A DNA stretch of 64,000 bases from Opitutaceae bacterium BACL24 MAG-120322-bin51 (GTDB lineage: Bacteria > Verrucomicrobiota > Verrucomicrobiia > Opitutales > Coraliomargaritaceae): the NCBI GenBank assembly GCA_905182465.1, contig CAJJBI010000005.1, positions 124,001 to 188,000 on the forward strand, given 5' to 3'. A program made the translations under genes and the position numbers. Below the pieces are notes generated by a model. It was not told the DNA's origin, made no database searches, and was given only the letters and a program-made list of their open reading frames with translations. The first letter of the stretch is position 1. Every line of letters starts with the position of its first letter. This document shows positions 30,365 through 39,917 of the stretch, one piece after another.

Positions 30365-31324
30365 TTAGCTAGCCGTCGCAGTCATCATCTCCTCGCGGGC
30401 TTTTTCGGCTAGCGGCGTAGAGAGGTAGCGTTCGCCGAAGCTGCAAGCGATCGTGACGATAGTCTTGCCTGCCATTTCAGGTCGCTTGGCTAACTGCATG
30501 GCTGCCCAGACATTCGCGCCGGTGGAAATACCTCCAAGAATCCCGTCTTTTTCAGCGAGGGATTGCGCTGTCGAAAAGGCATCTTCGTTGGAGACTTTGA
30601 TAATATCGTCGATCACATCCGTGTTGCAGTTTTTAGGGATAAAGCCTGCGCCGATACCCTGAATTTTGTGTGGGCCAGGTGCGCCACCAGAGATAACGGG
30701 GCTCGCTTCTGGTTCAACGGCCACAGTATAAAGTTCTTTGCGAGATTTGATCACTTCGGAGACACCCGTTATGGTGCCACCTGTGCCAACACCGGACACG
30801 AATGCATCGATATGACCATCGGTCGCTGCCCAGATTTCTTCCGCAGTGGTCTGACGGTGAACCTCAGGATTGGCTGGGTTTTCAAACTGCTGCGGCATGT
30901 AGGCTTTATCGCCATATTCTTTGACCAGTTCACCCGCGCGAGCGATTGCACCTGGCATTCCCTTAGGTGCAGGGGTGAGTACGATCTCGGCACCGAGCAT
31001 ACGCAGGAGCACGCGACGCTCGACTGACATGCTTTCTGGCATAGTTAGAATCAACTTGTAGCCCTTAGCCGCACAAACGAAGGCCAGCGCAATGCCAGTA
31101 TTACCCGAGGTGGGTTCGATGATGATACTGCCTTCGCCAATCTTGCCATCGCGCTCAGCCGCCTCGATCATGGCCTTACCAATACGGTCTTTGACGCTAG
31201 CGAGGGGATTAAAGAATTCACATTTGACATAAATGTCAGCATTCAGGCCAGCAGTCGTGTTATTGATTTTAACAAGTGGGGTATTACCCACGGTATCAGT
31301 TATGGAGTCGAATTTTTTGCTCAT
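30365..31324 (-). CDS. cysK: Cysteine synthase A (O-acetylserine sulfhydrylase)
   Basis: PLP enzyme making cysteine from O-acetylserine and sulfide. 319 residues. The PLP lysine is in [14 protein letters not shown], the substrate loop is [10 protein letters not shown], the phosphate loop is [12 protein letters not shown], and the late GISTGAN motif is present. The length and CysK-type motifs distinguish it from CysM and cystathionine beta-synthase, although CysM cannot be fully excluded. A terminator follows. Confidence 0.92.
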   Translation of the reverse strand: MSKKFDSITDTVGNTPLVKINNTTAGLNADIYVKCEFFNPLASVKDRIGKAMIEAAERDGKIGEGSIIIEPTSGNTGIALAFVCAAKGYKLILTMPESMSVERRVLLRMLGAEIVLTPAPKGMPGAIARAGELVKEYGDKAYMPQQFENPANPEVHRQTTAEEIWAATDGHIDAFVSGVGTGGTITGVSEVIKSRKELYTVAVEPEASPVISGGAPGPHKIQGIGAGFIPKNCNTDVIDDIIKVSNEDAFSTAQSLAEKDGILGGISTGANVWAAMQLAKRPEMAGKTIVTIACSFGERYLSTPLAEKAREEMMTATAS

Positions 31325-31393
31325 ATTTTAAATTGATTAGAGAAAGTAGAAGGTCACAAGCACAACTTTTTTTCAAGTCGAGGCAAGCATTCA

Positions 31394-31420
31394 TAAAAAA
31401 ACACTGCTAGGCAGTGTTTT
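31394..31420 (-). terminator. Rho-independent terminator after infA
   Basis: On the minus strand AAAACACTGC, loop CTA, GCAGTGT and a T tract; about 50 bases after the infA stop and upstream of cysK. Confidence 0.88.
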
Positions 31421-31467
31421 GAAAAATGGAGGGGCCTACTCGAGTGTGAGCGCAATATGCAAGTCAT

Positions 31468-31749
31468 CTACCGACGACGAGGGCCATAACTGCGCTTGGG
31501 TGCATTGCGCTGCACTTGGGCATTGCGTAACCGGTAAACGATGCGCGCCTTGTCGAGATCATAGGGGCTCATCTCCATTTTTACAGTATCGCCCGTAGTG
31601 ATCTTAATGAAGTGCTTACGAAGCTTGCCCGAGATGTGGGCGAGCACTTGGTGCCCATTAGCCAACTCGACCCGAAACATAGTGCCCGGGAGGACAGCAA
31701 CGATCTTGCCTTCGACTTCAACGTATTCTTCGCTTTGTGCTTTTGCCAT
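31468..31749 (-). CDS. infA: Translation initiation factor IF-1
   Basis: OB-fold factor that binds the A site of the 30S subunit during initiation. 93 residues. The core [41 protein letters not shown]...[21 protein letters not shown] is complete at about residue 73, and about 20 extra residues rich in Arg and Lys follow ([12 protein letters not shown] at the end). infA often lies in the spc operon; here it is on its own 7 kb upstream of it. Confidence 0.96.
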   Translation of the reverse strand: MAKAQSEEYVEVEGKIVAVLPGTMFRVELANGHQVLAHISGKLRKHFIKITTGDTVKMEMSPYDLDKARIVYRLRNAQVQRNAPKRSYGPRRR

Positions 31750-31903
31750 AGATTGTTAGGAAATCGGTGAAACAATCGCTTTAGTCCTGAAAGTCAAGTA
31801 TGGTCTCGCTGCGCAGATCGCGAATGCGAGTGCAAATCAGAAAGGTGAGAAATTAGGCTTCCGATTTCTAAACTTTACACTTTCCTCTACTCATCCTCCT
31901 CAA

Positions 31904-32428
31904 ATGTCTTCCCTTTTCGAAAAACAATACCCGTCCGCGCTGAACCGAGACGCCGACTACTATATGGCGCACGCCTATAACGAAGCTATCGAAGCGTGGA
32001 AAAAGGACGAAGTGCCCATTGGTGCGGTCATTGAACACAAAGGACACATCATCGCCGCCGCACACAATCAGTCGCGCTCAGCGGGCGATCCGACGGCTCA
32101 TGCCGAAATTTTAGCCATCTCGCAGGCTGCTAACACCCTAGGTGACTGGCGACTTAATGAATGCACCCTCTACGTCACTAAAGAGCCCTGTCCCATGTGC
32201 TCCGGTGCCCTCGTCATCGCCCGCATTGGAAAAGTCTATTACGGCCTACCCGACCCAAAGATGGGTGGCGTTGGTGGCGCTATAGATCTTGGTGCCCTCC
32301 CCGAAAGCAACCACAAGTTTGAATCTATCGGCGGCGTATTGGAAGAGCTGAACCACGAGATACTCAAAACCTTTTTTGAGAAAAAGCGTCTACAAAAGAA
32401 ATGCTCCAATCCTGAATCCACCATTTGA
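31904..32428 (+). CDS. tadA: tRNA-specific adenosine deaminase (TadA-type nucleoside deaminase)
   Basis: Zinc deaminase that converts A34 to inosine in tRNA(Arg-ACG). 174 residues. The zinc and catalytic motifs HAEI (His and Glu) and PCPMCSGAL (two Cys) are spaced as in TadA, and the preceding DEVPIGAVIEHKG and NQSRSAGDPTAHAE match TadA better than guanine or cytosine deaminases. Related nucleoside deaminases remain possible but less likely. Confidence 0.88.
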   Translation: MSSLFEKQYPSALNRDADYYMAHAYNEAIEAWKKDEVPIGAVIEHKGHIIAAAHNQSRSAGDPTAHAEILAISQAANTLGDWRLNECTLYVTKEPCPMCSGALVIARIGKVYYGLPDPKMGGVGGAIDLGALPESNHKFESIGGVLEELNHEILKTFFEKKRLQKKCSNPESTI

Positions 32429-32493
32429 CAGCAGCGCGCAATTATACACATTTTTACCTCCTCTCATTAACCACACAAACAAACATATAATTT

Positions 32494-33120
32494 ATGGCAC
32501 ACGAATTACCCGCACTTCCTTACGCTAACGACGCGCTCGAACCACATTTCGATGCGCGCACTATGGAAATCCATCACGACAAGCACCACAATGCATACGT
32601 CTCTAAACTAAACGACGCGCTCGCAGGCACCGATCTTGAAAGCAAATCTATCTGCGAACTAATCGGCGACCTTTCCGCTGTTCCTGCTGAAAAGCGTGGC
32701 GCGGTGCGCAACAACGGGGGCGGCCACGCTAACCACAGCTTCTTCTGGAAGATCCTTAGTCCGAATGGTGGTGGTGAGCCGACTGACACGCTGGCCGCTG
32801 CGATCGACGCTGAGCTCGGCGGTTTCGACAATCTTAAAGACGCCTTTGCTAATGCAGGTGCCACACGTTTTGGTTCCGGCTGGGCATGGCTCATCGTTCA
32901 GGCAGACGGCTCACTCGCAGTGACCTCGACCCCAAACCAGGACTCCCCTTGCATGGCTGGAGTAGCTGATGTCGAAGGCAAACCCGTCATCGGTCTCGAT
33001 GTCTGGGAGCACGCCTATTACCTCAAGTATCAGAACTTGCGACCTAAATATATCGAAGCGTTCTGGAATGTCGTCGATTGGAGCGCAGCCGAAGAAAACT
33101 ACAAGAACGCTAAGGCCTAA
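32494..33120 (+). CDS. sodA: Superoxide dismutase, Fe/Mn type
   Basis: Converts superoxide to peroxide and oxygen. 208 residues with the four metal ligands in order: His in [13 protein letters not shown] (N-terminal), His in [11 protein letters not shown], Asp in [14 protein letters not shown] with the final His in WEHAYY. The residue patterns GPNGGGEP and HVNH-like GHANHSFFW fit the manganese form slightly better, so sodA is used tentatively. No export signal, so cytoplasmic. A terminator follows. Confidence 0.93.
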   Translation: MAHELPALPYANDALEPHFDARTMEIHHDKHHNAYVSKLNDALAGTDLESKSICELIGDLSAVPAEKRGAVRNNGGGHANHSFFWKILSPNGGGEPTDTLAAAIDAELGGFDNLKDAFANAGATRFGSGWAWLIVQADGSLAVTSTPNQDSPCMAGVADVEGKPVIGLDVWEHAYYLKYQNLRPKYIEAFWNVVDWSAAEENYKNAKA

Positions 33121-33158
33121 GCGACCACCTCAATCCCACGACCGAGGCAGGATTTTTC

Positions 33159-33194
33159 AAGAAGCCGTTCCTTCATCGGAGCGGCTTCTTTTGT
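33159..33194 (+). terminator. Rho-independent terminator after superoxide dismutase
   Basis: Inverted repeat AAGAAGCCG(t)TCC / GGAg CGGCTTCTT with a TTCAT loop, followed by TTTTG. It starts about 40 bases after the stop codon. Confidence 0.88.
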
Positions 33195-33361
33195 ATTATT
33201 TTCTTATAGTCTAGTACTTGGAGCATGCCTACAGCTCACATGCGTCTCTTTTTCACGACCAAAGAATACGGGCGAAGCGCAATGAGTTCAAACTTACAGC
33301 CCCGCAGACTTAAAACTCCGACTTGAACTCTCCGCAGGCCAAGGATACCTTGCCCAAACAC

Positions 33362-34159
33362 ATGGACAAACTATCCGAAATAATGGCCGCCAAACGCCAC
33401 GCTCTGAGCAAGCAAATTCGCCCCGTTCGTGATCAAGAACTGGAACGCCTCGGTCGTATACAAACACAGGGCGGCAGCTTCCTTGAAGCGCTCGCACGAA
33501 AAGACCGTCTCTCCGTCATCGCCGAGATCAAAAGGAAGTCTCCCTCCGCTGGAGAAATCGCTGCCGCCACGCTAGACGCCGTCGATCAAGCCCGCGAATA
33601 CGTCAATGCCGAGGTCGACTGCATGTCCATTCTCACTGACACCGACTATTTTGGCGGCAAACTGCAAGACCTCTGGGATATCGTAGAATTCCTCGAAGTG
33701 CACAAGCGCAAGACACCCTGTCTACGCAAGGACTTCATGGTGCACCCCATTCAAGTGGCCGAAGCCGCCGAGGCTGGCGCGCGCTGCATCCTAATCATCG
33801 TCCGTGCCCTTGAAGACGATGAGATCAAAGCTCTTCGCGACGCCGCCGAGATAGCTGGGCTCGACATTCTCTACGAGATCCACGAAGAGCGTGAATTGGA
33901 AAAAGCCTTACGCTTCGATCCCAAGATCGTTGGTGTCAACAACCGAGACCTTAAACGCTTCACGACCGACCTAGCCGTATCCGAATTACTGATCCCGCAG
34001 ATTCCAGATGGTATTATCAAAGTCAGCGAGAGCGGCATCTTCAATCTCGAAGACGCCGAAAGAGCGAGCGCCTGCGGCGCCGACGCCATCCTCGTCGGCG
34101 AAGCCCTCATGCGTGCCGAAGACCCTGAGGAAATGGTCGGAGCCTTTCATAATGCTTAA
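33362..34159 (+). CDS. trpC: Indole-3-glycerol phosphate synthase
   Basis: Tryptophan biosynthesis, a TIM barrel closing the indole ring. 265 residues from the ATG at 33362 (MDKLSEIMAAKR), which fits family starts; a TTG at 33323 would add 13 unconserved residues. Key residues: Lys and Glu region SVIAEIKRKSPSAG, SILTDTDYFGG, LRKDF, YEIHEERE, VGVNNRDLKRF, SESGI and ADAILVGEALMRA. It stands alone; no other trp genes are in the window. Confidence 0.95.
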   Translation: MDKLSEIMAAKRHALSKQIRPVRDQELERLGRIQTQGGSFLEALARKDRLSVIAEIKRKSPSAGEIAAATLDAVDQAREYVNAEVDCMSILTDTDYFGGKLQDLWDIVEFLEVHKRKTPCLRKDFMVHPIQVAEAAEAGARCILIIVRALEDDEIKALRDAAEIAGLDILYEIHEERELEKALRFDPKIVGVNNRDLKRFTTDLAVSELLIPQIPDGIIKVSESGIFNLEDAERASACGADAILVGEALMRAEDPEEMVGAFHNA

Positions 34160-34222
34160 AGATCGTCTAACATCGAACATCGAATAGTCCTCTAACATCC
34201 GACGATCAGTATTTAATGTTCA
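34160..34222. repeat. Degenerate AACATCGA-type short repeats
   Basis: The spacer between trpC and rsmA contains TAACATCGAACATCGAATAG followed by a second, degraded CTAACATCC. Its 3' end, TTTAATGTTCAATG, resembles the reverse complement. It looks like a remnant of a short interspersed repeat; no gene is present. Confidence 0.4.
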
Positions 34223-35116
34223 ATGCCCGAGCGCAGCGATATGCCCCTAAGCCCAACAGCCACCCGCGAGCTCCTTGAACAGCTGGAGCACTTCCCAAAG
34301 AAAAAACTGGGGCAAAACTTCCTCGTGGATGGAAACATCGTGCGTAAGTCGATAGAGCTGGCGGAACTCGGCGTAGATAGCTGCGTGGTCGAAATAGGCC
34401 CTGGCCTCGGAACGCTGACTCAAGCCATTCTTAACAGCGGCGCTTCACTCTGGGCAGTGGAACGCGATGCAACTCTCACCGAGCATCTACGCATTCACTT
34501 CTCCGATGAGCTAAATACGTTGCCTACCATGACCGGGCGCTCGCCCGAGGGTCAACCGATCCTCAAACTAACAGAGGGTGATTGCCTCGACTACCCCATA
34601 GCAGGACTACCTGAGGCCATAGCGGTGACTGGTTATAAGATCGTGGCCAACCTCCCCTATGCCGTCTCCACACCTTGGATGGACGCCGTCATCGCAGGCG
34701 AACTTCCCGAGCGCATGGTGCTCATGTTGCAAAAAGAAGCCGGTGACCGCTACGCCGCCCCACATGGCAGTAAGACCTTCGGCGCGATTTCTATCTTTCT
34801 ACAGTCAGTCTTCGAGGTGCACAGTAAGCACCTCGTCTCAGCGCAATGCTTCCATCCTGCGCCCAAAGTCGACTCTGTCCTACTGCGGTTAGACCGTAGG
34901 ACCGACGCCATCCGCTTTAGCCAAACCGCTCGCGAATGCATCCGCCGCATATTTACGCAACGCCGCAAGCAACTCGGCGCCCTCTGCAAAAATGACCCGC
35001 AAGCCGGAGCACTTGTTTGGTTCAACGAACTTCTCGAACATGGCGTCCACCCAACCGTACGCCCCGAAGAGTTACCCATCGAGCACTGGCAAAGTATCAC
35101 GCGCTTCATCAATTAA
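34223..35116 (+). CDS. rsmA: 16S rRNA (adenine1518-N6/adenine1519-N6)-dimethyltransferase
   Basis: Dimethylates two adjacent adenines in helix 45 of 16S rRNA, a late small-subunit maturation step (KsgA). 297 residues. The N-terminal KKKLGQNFLVD is the family hallmark; SAM motif I is EIGPGLGTLT, the acidic motif is WAVERD, motif IV is NLPYAVST, and the C-terminal PAPKVDSVLLRL is also present. The start may be the ATG at 34223 or 34241; neither changes the domain. Confidence 0.95.
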   Translation: MPERSDMPLSPTATRELLEQLEHFPKKKLGQNFLVDGNIVRKSIELAELGVDSCVVEIGPGLGTLTQAILNSGASLWAVERDATLTEHLRIHFSDELNTLPTMTGRSPEGQPILKLTEGDCLDYPIAGLPEAIAVTGYKIVANLPYAVSTPWMDAVIAGELPERMVLMLQKEAGDRYAAPHGSKTFGAISIFLQSVFEVHSKHLVSAQCFHPAPKVDSVLLRLDRRTDAIRFSQTARECIRRIFTQRRKQLGALCKNDPQAGALVWFNELLEHGVHPTVRPEELPIEHWQSITRFIN

Positions 35117-35152
35117 TTCACTAGACACCACCCATATCTGACCACTCCCCTC

Positions 35153-36458
35153 ATGAATCCGATCCGCTGGAAACTACATTGGCAAATTTTGCTCTCGCTC
35201 ACACTCGCTACCATCTTTGGTGCATTCATTTTACCTAGTACGGGCGAAGGCTTTAGCGCGGACTTTGTTAGCTTTTGCCAGTTCGCAGGCAAGCTCTTCA
35301 TGAATGCGCTTAAGATGGTCATCGTGCCGCTCATCGTAGCCTCGATTATCGCCGGTGTCATGCACCTAGGTGCGGAAAAAGGGGTTGGCCGAATGGGCTT
35401 CAAAACCTTTCCTATACTACACCTTTAGTGGTGCCGCTGCCGTCATCGTCGGCCTCATCATGGTCAACCTGATTCAACCTGGTGACATTGATGCGGAAAC
35501 TGCTAAGGCCATGCTCGGCACTGCAGCAGAAACCTCCGTCGAGCAAGGACTGATGGCTAAGGTCGAAGGCAAAAGTTCTAGTGATCTATTTGAAATCTTT
35601 CTCCGAATGTTCCCATCCAACATCATCGACGCCGCTACAAATAACGGACAGCTGCTTGGAGTGATTACTTTTTCCATTCTCTTTGGAGCCTTTATCGGCA
35701 AGCTCCCAGAAGCCCAACGCGAAACCCAACAAAAGTTTTGGATGAGCGCCCAGGAGGTCATGCTCAAGCTGACTGAGTTCATCATTCGTTTCGCCCCTTT
35801 CGGTGTATTCGGACTCGTCGTGCCGGTAATTTTCGAGACGAATCTCGGTGATCTCTTTGGCACGCTGGCGTGGTTTTTCATCACTGTGATACTCGCCCTC
35901 ATCATTCACTTCGCGATCAATCTCTCACTCGTGCTCAAATTTGTGGCCAAGGTCAACCCCATCACGCACTATAAAGAGATGGCGCCCGTGTTGCTGACCG
36001 CATTCTCAACCGCCAGTTCGTCAGCCACCCTACCACTGACTATTGATACCGTGGAAGACCGCGCCGGTGTTTCCAAAAAAACCTGCTCCTTTACCCTACC
36101 ACTTGGAGCCACCGTGAATATGGATGGCACTGCCCTCTACGAATGCGTCGTCGTGCTCTTTATAGCTCAACTTTATGCAGCGACCGGGCAAGCCGCGCTC
36201 GGCCTTGGCGATCAATTGCTCGTCGTCATACTGGCACTGACGACGAGTATCGGTGTTGCAGGGATCCCTGCAGCTAGCCTCGTGGCCATCGCCGTGATCT
36301 TACCCGCCGTCGGCCTCCCCGTCGAAGCCATCGGCGTCGTTTGGCTAACCGACCGAATTCTCGACATGTGTCGCACCAGTGTAAACGTATTCTCCGATAC
36401 CGTCGCCGCCGTCACCATCGCGGCAAGCGAGGGCGAAGCGCCTTACTCAAAATCTTAA
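35153..36458 (+). CDS. Dicarboxylate/amino acid:cation symporter (DAACS family), frameshift near 35409
   Basis: Secondary transporter for glutamate, aspartate or C4-dicarboxylates driven by H+ or Na+. The N-terminal frame (from 35153) ends at 35428; the main part continues in another frame. Removing one T from the TTT at 35408-35410 gives GFKTFLYYTFSGAAAVIVG. Family motifs: the serine-rich STASSSATLPLT stretch of the first hairpin, GATVNMDGTALYE in TM7, the second hairpin GIAGIP-like GVAGIPAASLV, and the TM8 DRILDMCRTSVNVF. Substrate not predictable. The RidA-like gene starts 23 bases after the stop. Confidence 0.88.
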
Positions 36459-36481
36459 TTACCCTGCATCTATTTTCAATA

Positions 36482-36943
36482 ATGAGTCAAACGAATGAAC
36501 GCCTCGCCGAGCTCGGCATCGAGCTCCCATCCGCCCCAGCACCTGCTGGCAACTACGTCGCTGCGATGCAAGTCGGCAAGCTACTCTACCTCTCTGGTGC
36601 CATCTGCCTTGTCAACGGCGAGATGACCCACACCGGTAAGATCGGTGAGACCCGAGACATCGCTTACGGCCAAGCCGCTGCCCGCGTCTGCGCGCTTAAT
36701 CTCCTCGCCGTGGCCAAAGACCAAATCGGCGACCTTGATAAAATCTCCCGCGTCGTCCAGCTCAACGGCTTCGTCAATGGCATACCCGGTTTTGCCGAGA
36801 GCCCGGCAGTGATCAATGGCGCGTCCGACATCCTCGTTGAAATTCTCGGCGACCGCGGTCGCCACACACGCGCCGCCGTCGCCGTGACTGGGCTACCCAA
36901 AGACACCAGCGTCGAGATTCAAGCTATCTTTGAGGTGGCATAA
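36482..36943 (+). CDS. RidA family protein (YjgF/YER057c/UK114)
   Basis: 153-residue member of the larger-subunit RidA subgroup, homotrimeric enamine/imine deaminases or related ligand-binding proteins. Start at the ATG 36482 (MSQTNERLAELGIELP); earlier codons overlap the symporter. Family features: LYLSGAICLVNGEM, ARVCALNLLAVAKDQIGDLDKI, FVNGIPGF and the end block HTRAAVAVTGLPKDTSVEIQAIFEV. The catalytic Arg of classical RidA aligns with HTRAA. The exact role is not predictable. Confidence 0.88.
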   Translation: MSQTNERLAELGIELPSAPAPAGNYVAAMQVGKLLYLSGAICLVNGEMTHTGKIGETRDIAYGQAAARVCALNLLAVAKDQIGDLDKISRVVQLNGFVNGIPGFAESPAVINGASDILVEILGDRGRHTRAAVAVTGLPKDTSVEIQAIFEVA

Positions 36944-37006
36944 TCGTGAAGCTCCTAACCTGGATCGAAAGGAAACTTTTTACACACCACCCGACTTGAC
37001 CAGCTC

Positions 37007-38470
37007 ATGATACGTCGTCTTTGCATAAACATTCTCTTAACTTGTTGCGCAAGCCAGCTCATGGCGGCAGATCCGGAAAAGTCTGTCGTGCAGATTATCA
37101 ACTACGCGCAGGGCCCCAATTGGGTTGAGCCATGGCGCTTCTCCAGAGTCGCCGGCGGCCTCGGCAGCGGCTTTGTCATTATGGGCAATCGCATTATGAC
37201 AAACGCCCACGTTGTTAGCTGGTCGAAGCAACTAGTCGTTCACCGCTACCAAGATCCGAAGCCGTATCGTGCCACAGTCGAGTTCATCGGGCACGACTGC
37301 GATCTTGCCATTTTGAAGGTCGAAGACGAAGCGTTTTTTAAAGGCATTGAACCGCTTCAAATCGGAGAGCTACCGGCAGCGCGCTCCTCTGTTACTACTT
37401 ACGGCTACCCTGCCGGCGGACGCCAAATCTCTTACACTCGCGGTGTCATTTCACGAATCGAAATGCAGCGCTACGCTCACATCTATAATCGCTCGCTACT
37501 CACCGTACAAACCGATGCTGCCATCAACCCAGGCAATAGCGGTGGCCCCGCGATTCAAGATGATAAAGTCGTGGGAGTCTCCTTCCAAGGAAAGCCCGGT
37601 CTCGAAAACGCTGGCTTCTTCATACCCCCAAACATCATCAAGCACTTCCTCGAAGACATCGAAGACGGCAAATACCACGGATTCCCCGATGCGGGCATCA
37701 GTTTGACCAAGTTAACTAATCCCGCCTTCCGCGCCTCACTCGGCCTACCCAATAATAGCGTGGGCGCACGCGTCGACCGCATCCTCCAGCCCTTCCCAAA
37801 GACGCATGAACTGCTCCGAGTAAACGACGTCATCCTAGAGGTATCCACCCAAGAGGTCGGCAGCGACGGTATGATTCTCTACGAAGGCAATCGTGTGCAT
37901 TGTAGCGTACTTTTCGATGAAGCCCAGCACGGCGAACCGATTGCTCTAAAACTATGGCGTGCAGGCGAAGCCATCGAACTAGACCTGCCCGTCTACGTGA
38001 ACCGCGCAGACCGTATCAGCGGCAACCAACACAAAGAACCTCCCTACCTCATCGTAGGTGGCCTCGTCTTTACCGAACTTAGTATGAACTATCTCAGCTC
38101 CCTAGGGCGTAACTTGGGCGAGAGCGTTGGTTCGAGAACTCATTACGAGCTCTTCTTCCGCAGTCACCAGTCCGAAGAACTGGCGCGCGCCAAACCCGTC
38201 GTACTTTCTAAAGTGCTCAAACACCCCAGCAACGTGGACTTCGGTGTAGCCGCTCGAGAAGTCGTGACAGAAGTGAACGGCCAGACCATTAACTCCATGT
38301 CCGACCTCAAAGCAGCCCTCAGTAACAGCACCGATGACTTTCACCGATTCCGATTTCTCTCTGGCGCTGAGGAAGCGCTCCACACCGCCGATGCCCGCAG
38401 AGCCGAGGCAATACTTTTGAAACAATACAACATACCCAGCGCTGAAAGATTGGAGGTTCTTCATGATTAA
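37007..38470 (+). CDS. Periplasmic trypsin-like serine protease with PDZ-type regions (Deg family)
   Basis: Secreted S1C protease. Signal peptide 1 to about 20 (CINILLTCCASQLMA). The catalytic triad is complete: His68 (TNAHVV), Asp99 (HDCDLAIL) and Ser178 (NPGNSGGPA). After the protease domain (to about 220) are PDZ-like regions: DRILQPFPKTHELLRVNDVILEV, then a long C-terminal part with YLIVGGLVF and a second one near AREVVTEVNGQTINSMSDLKAAL. Total 487 residues, larger than DegP or DegQ and closer in build to plant Deg9-type proteins. Its stop overlaps the start of the next gene, a homologue that has lost the triad. The pair is probably cotranscribed and may act together. Confidence 0.88.
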   Translation: MIRRLCINILLTCCASQLMAADPEKSVVQIINYAQGPNWVEPWRFSRVAGGLGSGFVIMGNRIMTNAHVVSWSKQLVVHRYQDPKPYRATVEFIGHDCDLAILKVEDEAFFKGIEPLQIGELPAARSSVTTYGYPAGGRQISYTRGVISRIEMQRYAHIYNRSLLTVQTDAAINPGNSGGPAIQDDKVVGVSFQGKPGLENAGFFIPPNIIKHFLEDIEDGKYHGFPDAGISLTKLTNPAFRASLGLPNNSVGARVDRILQPFPKTHELLRVNDVILEVSTQEVGSDGMILYEGNRVHCSVLFDEAQHGEPIALKLWRAGEAIELDLPVYVNRADRISGNQHKEPPYLIVGGLVFTELSMNYLSSLGRNLGESVGSRTHYELFFRSHQSEELARAKPVVLSKVLKHPSNVDFGVAAREVVTEVNGQTINSMSDLKAALSNSTDDFHRFRFLSGAEEALHTADARRAEAILLKQYNIPSAERLEVLHD

Positions 38471-39899
38471 ATCGTCTTTCACTTTAGCCTTCCTGTTGAT
38501 CGCTGGCTTTGGGCTGGCTCAAGCGCGTGCTTTTGACCCCGAAGCGTCAGTTGTGGAGATTGAGATCACGAAAAAGACCTACGACTATCGTATGCCATGG
38601 GTCAGCCGCAATGAGCAGACCCATAAAAATGGAATCCTCGTCGGCCAAAATCAGATCCTCACCACAGCCGATGGTTTCTCGGGGCAGTATCTCTGCCGCA
38701 TCACAAAAGGCGGCGAGAGTCGCCAATACACCGCGCAGATTAAGTGGATCGATTTCTATGCTAACATCGCGATGCTCGACGTGAGTGAGCCCACCTTTTG
38801 GCAGGATATGGAGCCCGTGAAGCTAGCCAAAAAAATCCCCCAGTTCGGCGATTTACAAATCTATCGCTGGCGATCGGGTCGCATCGAAGAGCGTGCCGCC
38901 GAGATCATCCGTCTCTACAACGACACCAACAAGATGAGCTTTCTCCAGCATCTAAAGCTCTCAGCTTCCTCAGAAATAACTGGTGCAGGTTGGGCAGAAG
39001 TCGTCTTCGACGGAGCGCAACTCGTAGGGCTAACTGAATCGGCCAGTAAGGATAATCGTTTTAACATTTTGCCCGCCCCCTTTATTGCCAGCGTGATTGA
39101 GCACAATCAAAACGCAGATAACCCAGGCCTAGGCAACTTCGACTTTCGCTGGATGAATGCCAAGAATCCTGCGCTACTAAAATCCAAAGGCCTAAACATG
39201 CCAGACCGCGGGGTCGTTGTCACTGAAGTTGGGGGTCGCCGCTTGGCCGACAGTAACTTGAAAAGTGGTGACGTCATCCTCGCAATCGAAGGCTTCGAAG
39301 TCGACAGCGAGGGTAAATACCTCGATCCAGACTACGGAAGACTCTCTATCTCTGGTCTCGCCACTCGTGCGCACTCCGCCAAAGACATCATCTTCATGAC
39401 GATCTGGCGCGATCAAGCTATGCAAAGCATTGCCTACACCCTACCCCGTGCACAGTTCAGCAAAAGCCTCATACCCAGCGAGCGCTACGATGCACCCCCG
39501 CACTATTTAGTCGCTGGCGGCCTACTCTTTCAGCCACTCGATGGTCCATTGATGCGGGCACTTGATAAAAACAAACCCATCCTGTTAGATTATTATAGCG
39601 ACCGCCCACCACTCGAAGGGCGCGACGGCATTGTGCTACTTAGCACAGTACTACCCGACGATTACAACCGAGGGTACGAAGACATACGCTACGTTATGGT
39701 CGACCAGATCAACGGTCAAGCCATCCACAAGCTAGAGGATGTCAAAGCCGCACTCGCACAGCCTGAAGCGGGCTTTCACCGCATACAATTTATGCCTGAT
39801 GAAGCTACACACCAAATCGTTCTCGACAGCACAGAGATGCCCAACGCGACCGAACGTATTTTGCGGCACTACCGAATACCTGCGGCCAGTTCGTTGTAG
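38463..39899 (+). CDS. Catalytically dead homologue of the Deg protease (pseudoprotease)
   Basis: 478 residues, co-linear with the preceding protease from the signal peptide (LLIAGFGLAQARA) to the end. The triad positions are changed: His68 of the neighbour corresponds to Asp70 (LTTADGF), Asp99 to Asn101 (YANIAML), and the GNSGGPA serine loop is replaced by TGAGWAEV around residues 173-180. PDZ-like parts (DRGVVVTEVGGRRLADSNLKSGDVILAIEG and MVDQINGQAIHKLEDVKAAL) and the YLVAGGLLF block are kept. It overlaps the protease gene by 8 bases. A scaffold, substrate-binding or inhibitory role is inference only. Confidence 0.82.
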   Translation: MIKSSFTLAFLLIAGFGLAQARAFDPEASVVEIEITKKTYDYRMPWVSRNEQTHKNGILVGQNQILTTADGFSGQYLCRITKGGESRQYTAQIKWIDFYANIAMLDVSEPTFWQDMEPVKLAKKIPQFGDLQIYRWRSGRIEERAAEIIRLYNDTNKMSFLQHLKLSASSEITGAGWAEVVFDGAQLVGLTESASKDNRFNILPAPFIASVIEHNQNADNPGLGNFDFRWMNAKNPALLKSKGLNMPDRGVVVTEVGGRRLADSNLKSGDVILAIEGFEVDSEGKYLDPDYGRLSISGLATRAHSAKDIIFMTIWRDQAMQSIAYTLPRAQFSKSLIPSERYDAPPHYLVAGGLLFQPLDGPLMRALDKNKPILLDYYSDRPPLEGRDGIVLLSTVLPDDYNRGYEDIRYVMVDQINGQAIHKLEDVKAALAQPEAGFHRIQFMPDEATHQIVLDSTEMPNATERILRHYRIPAASSL

Positions 39900-39917
39900 C
39901 TAAAGTTTGGATGGTCG

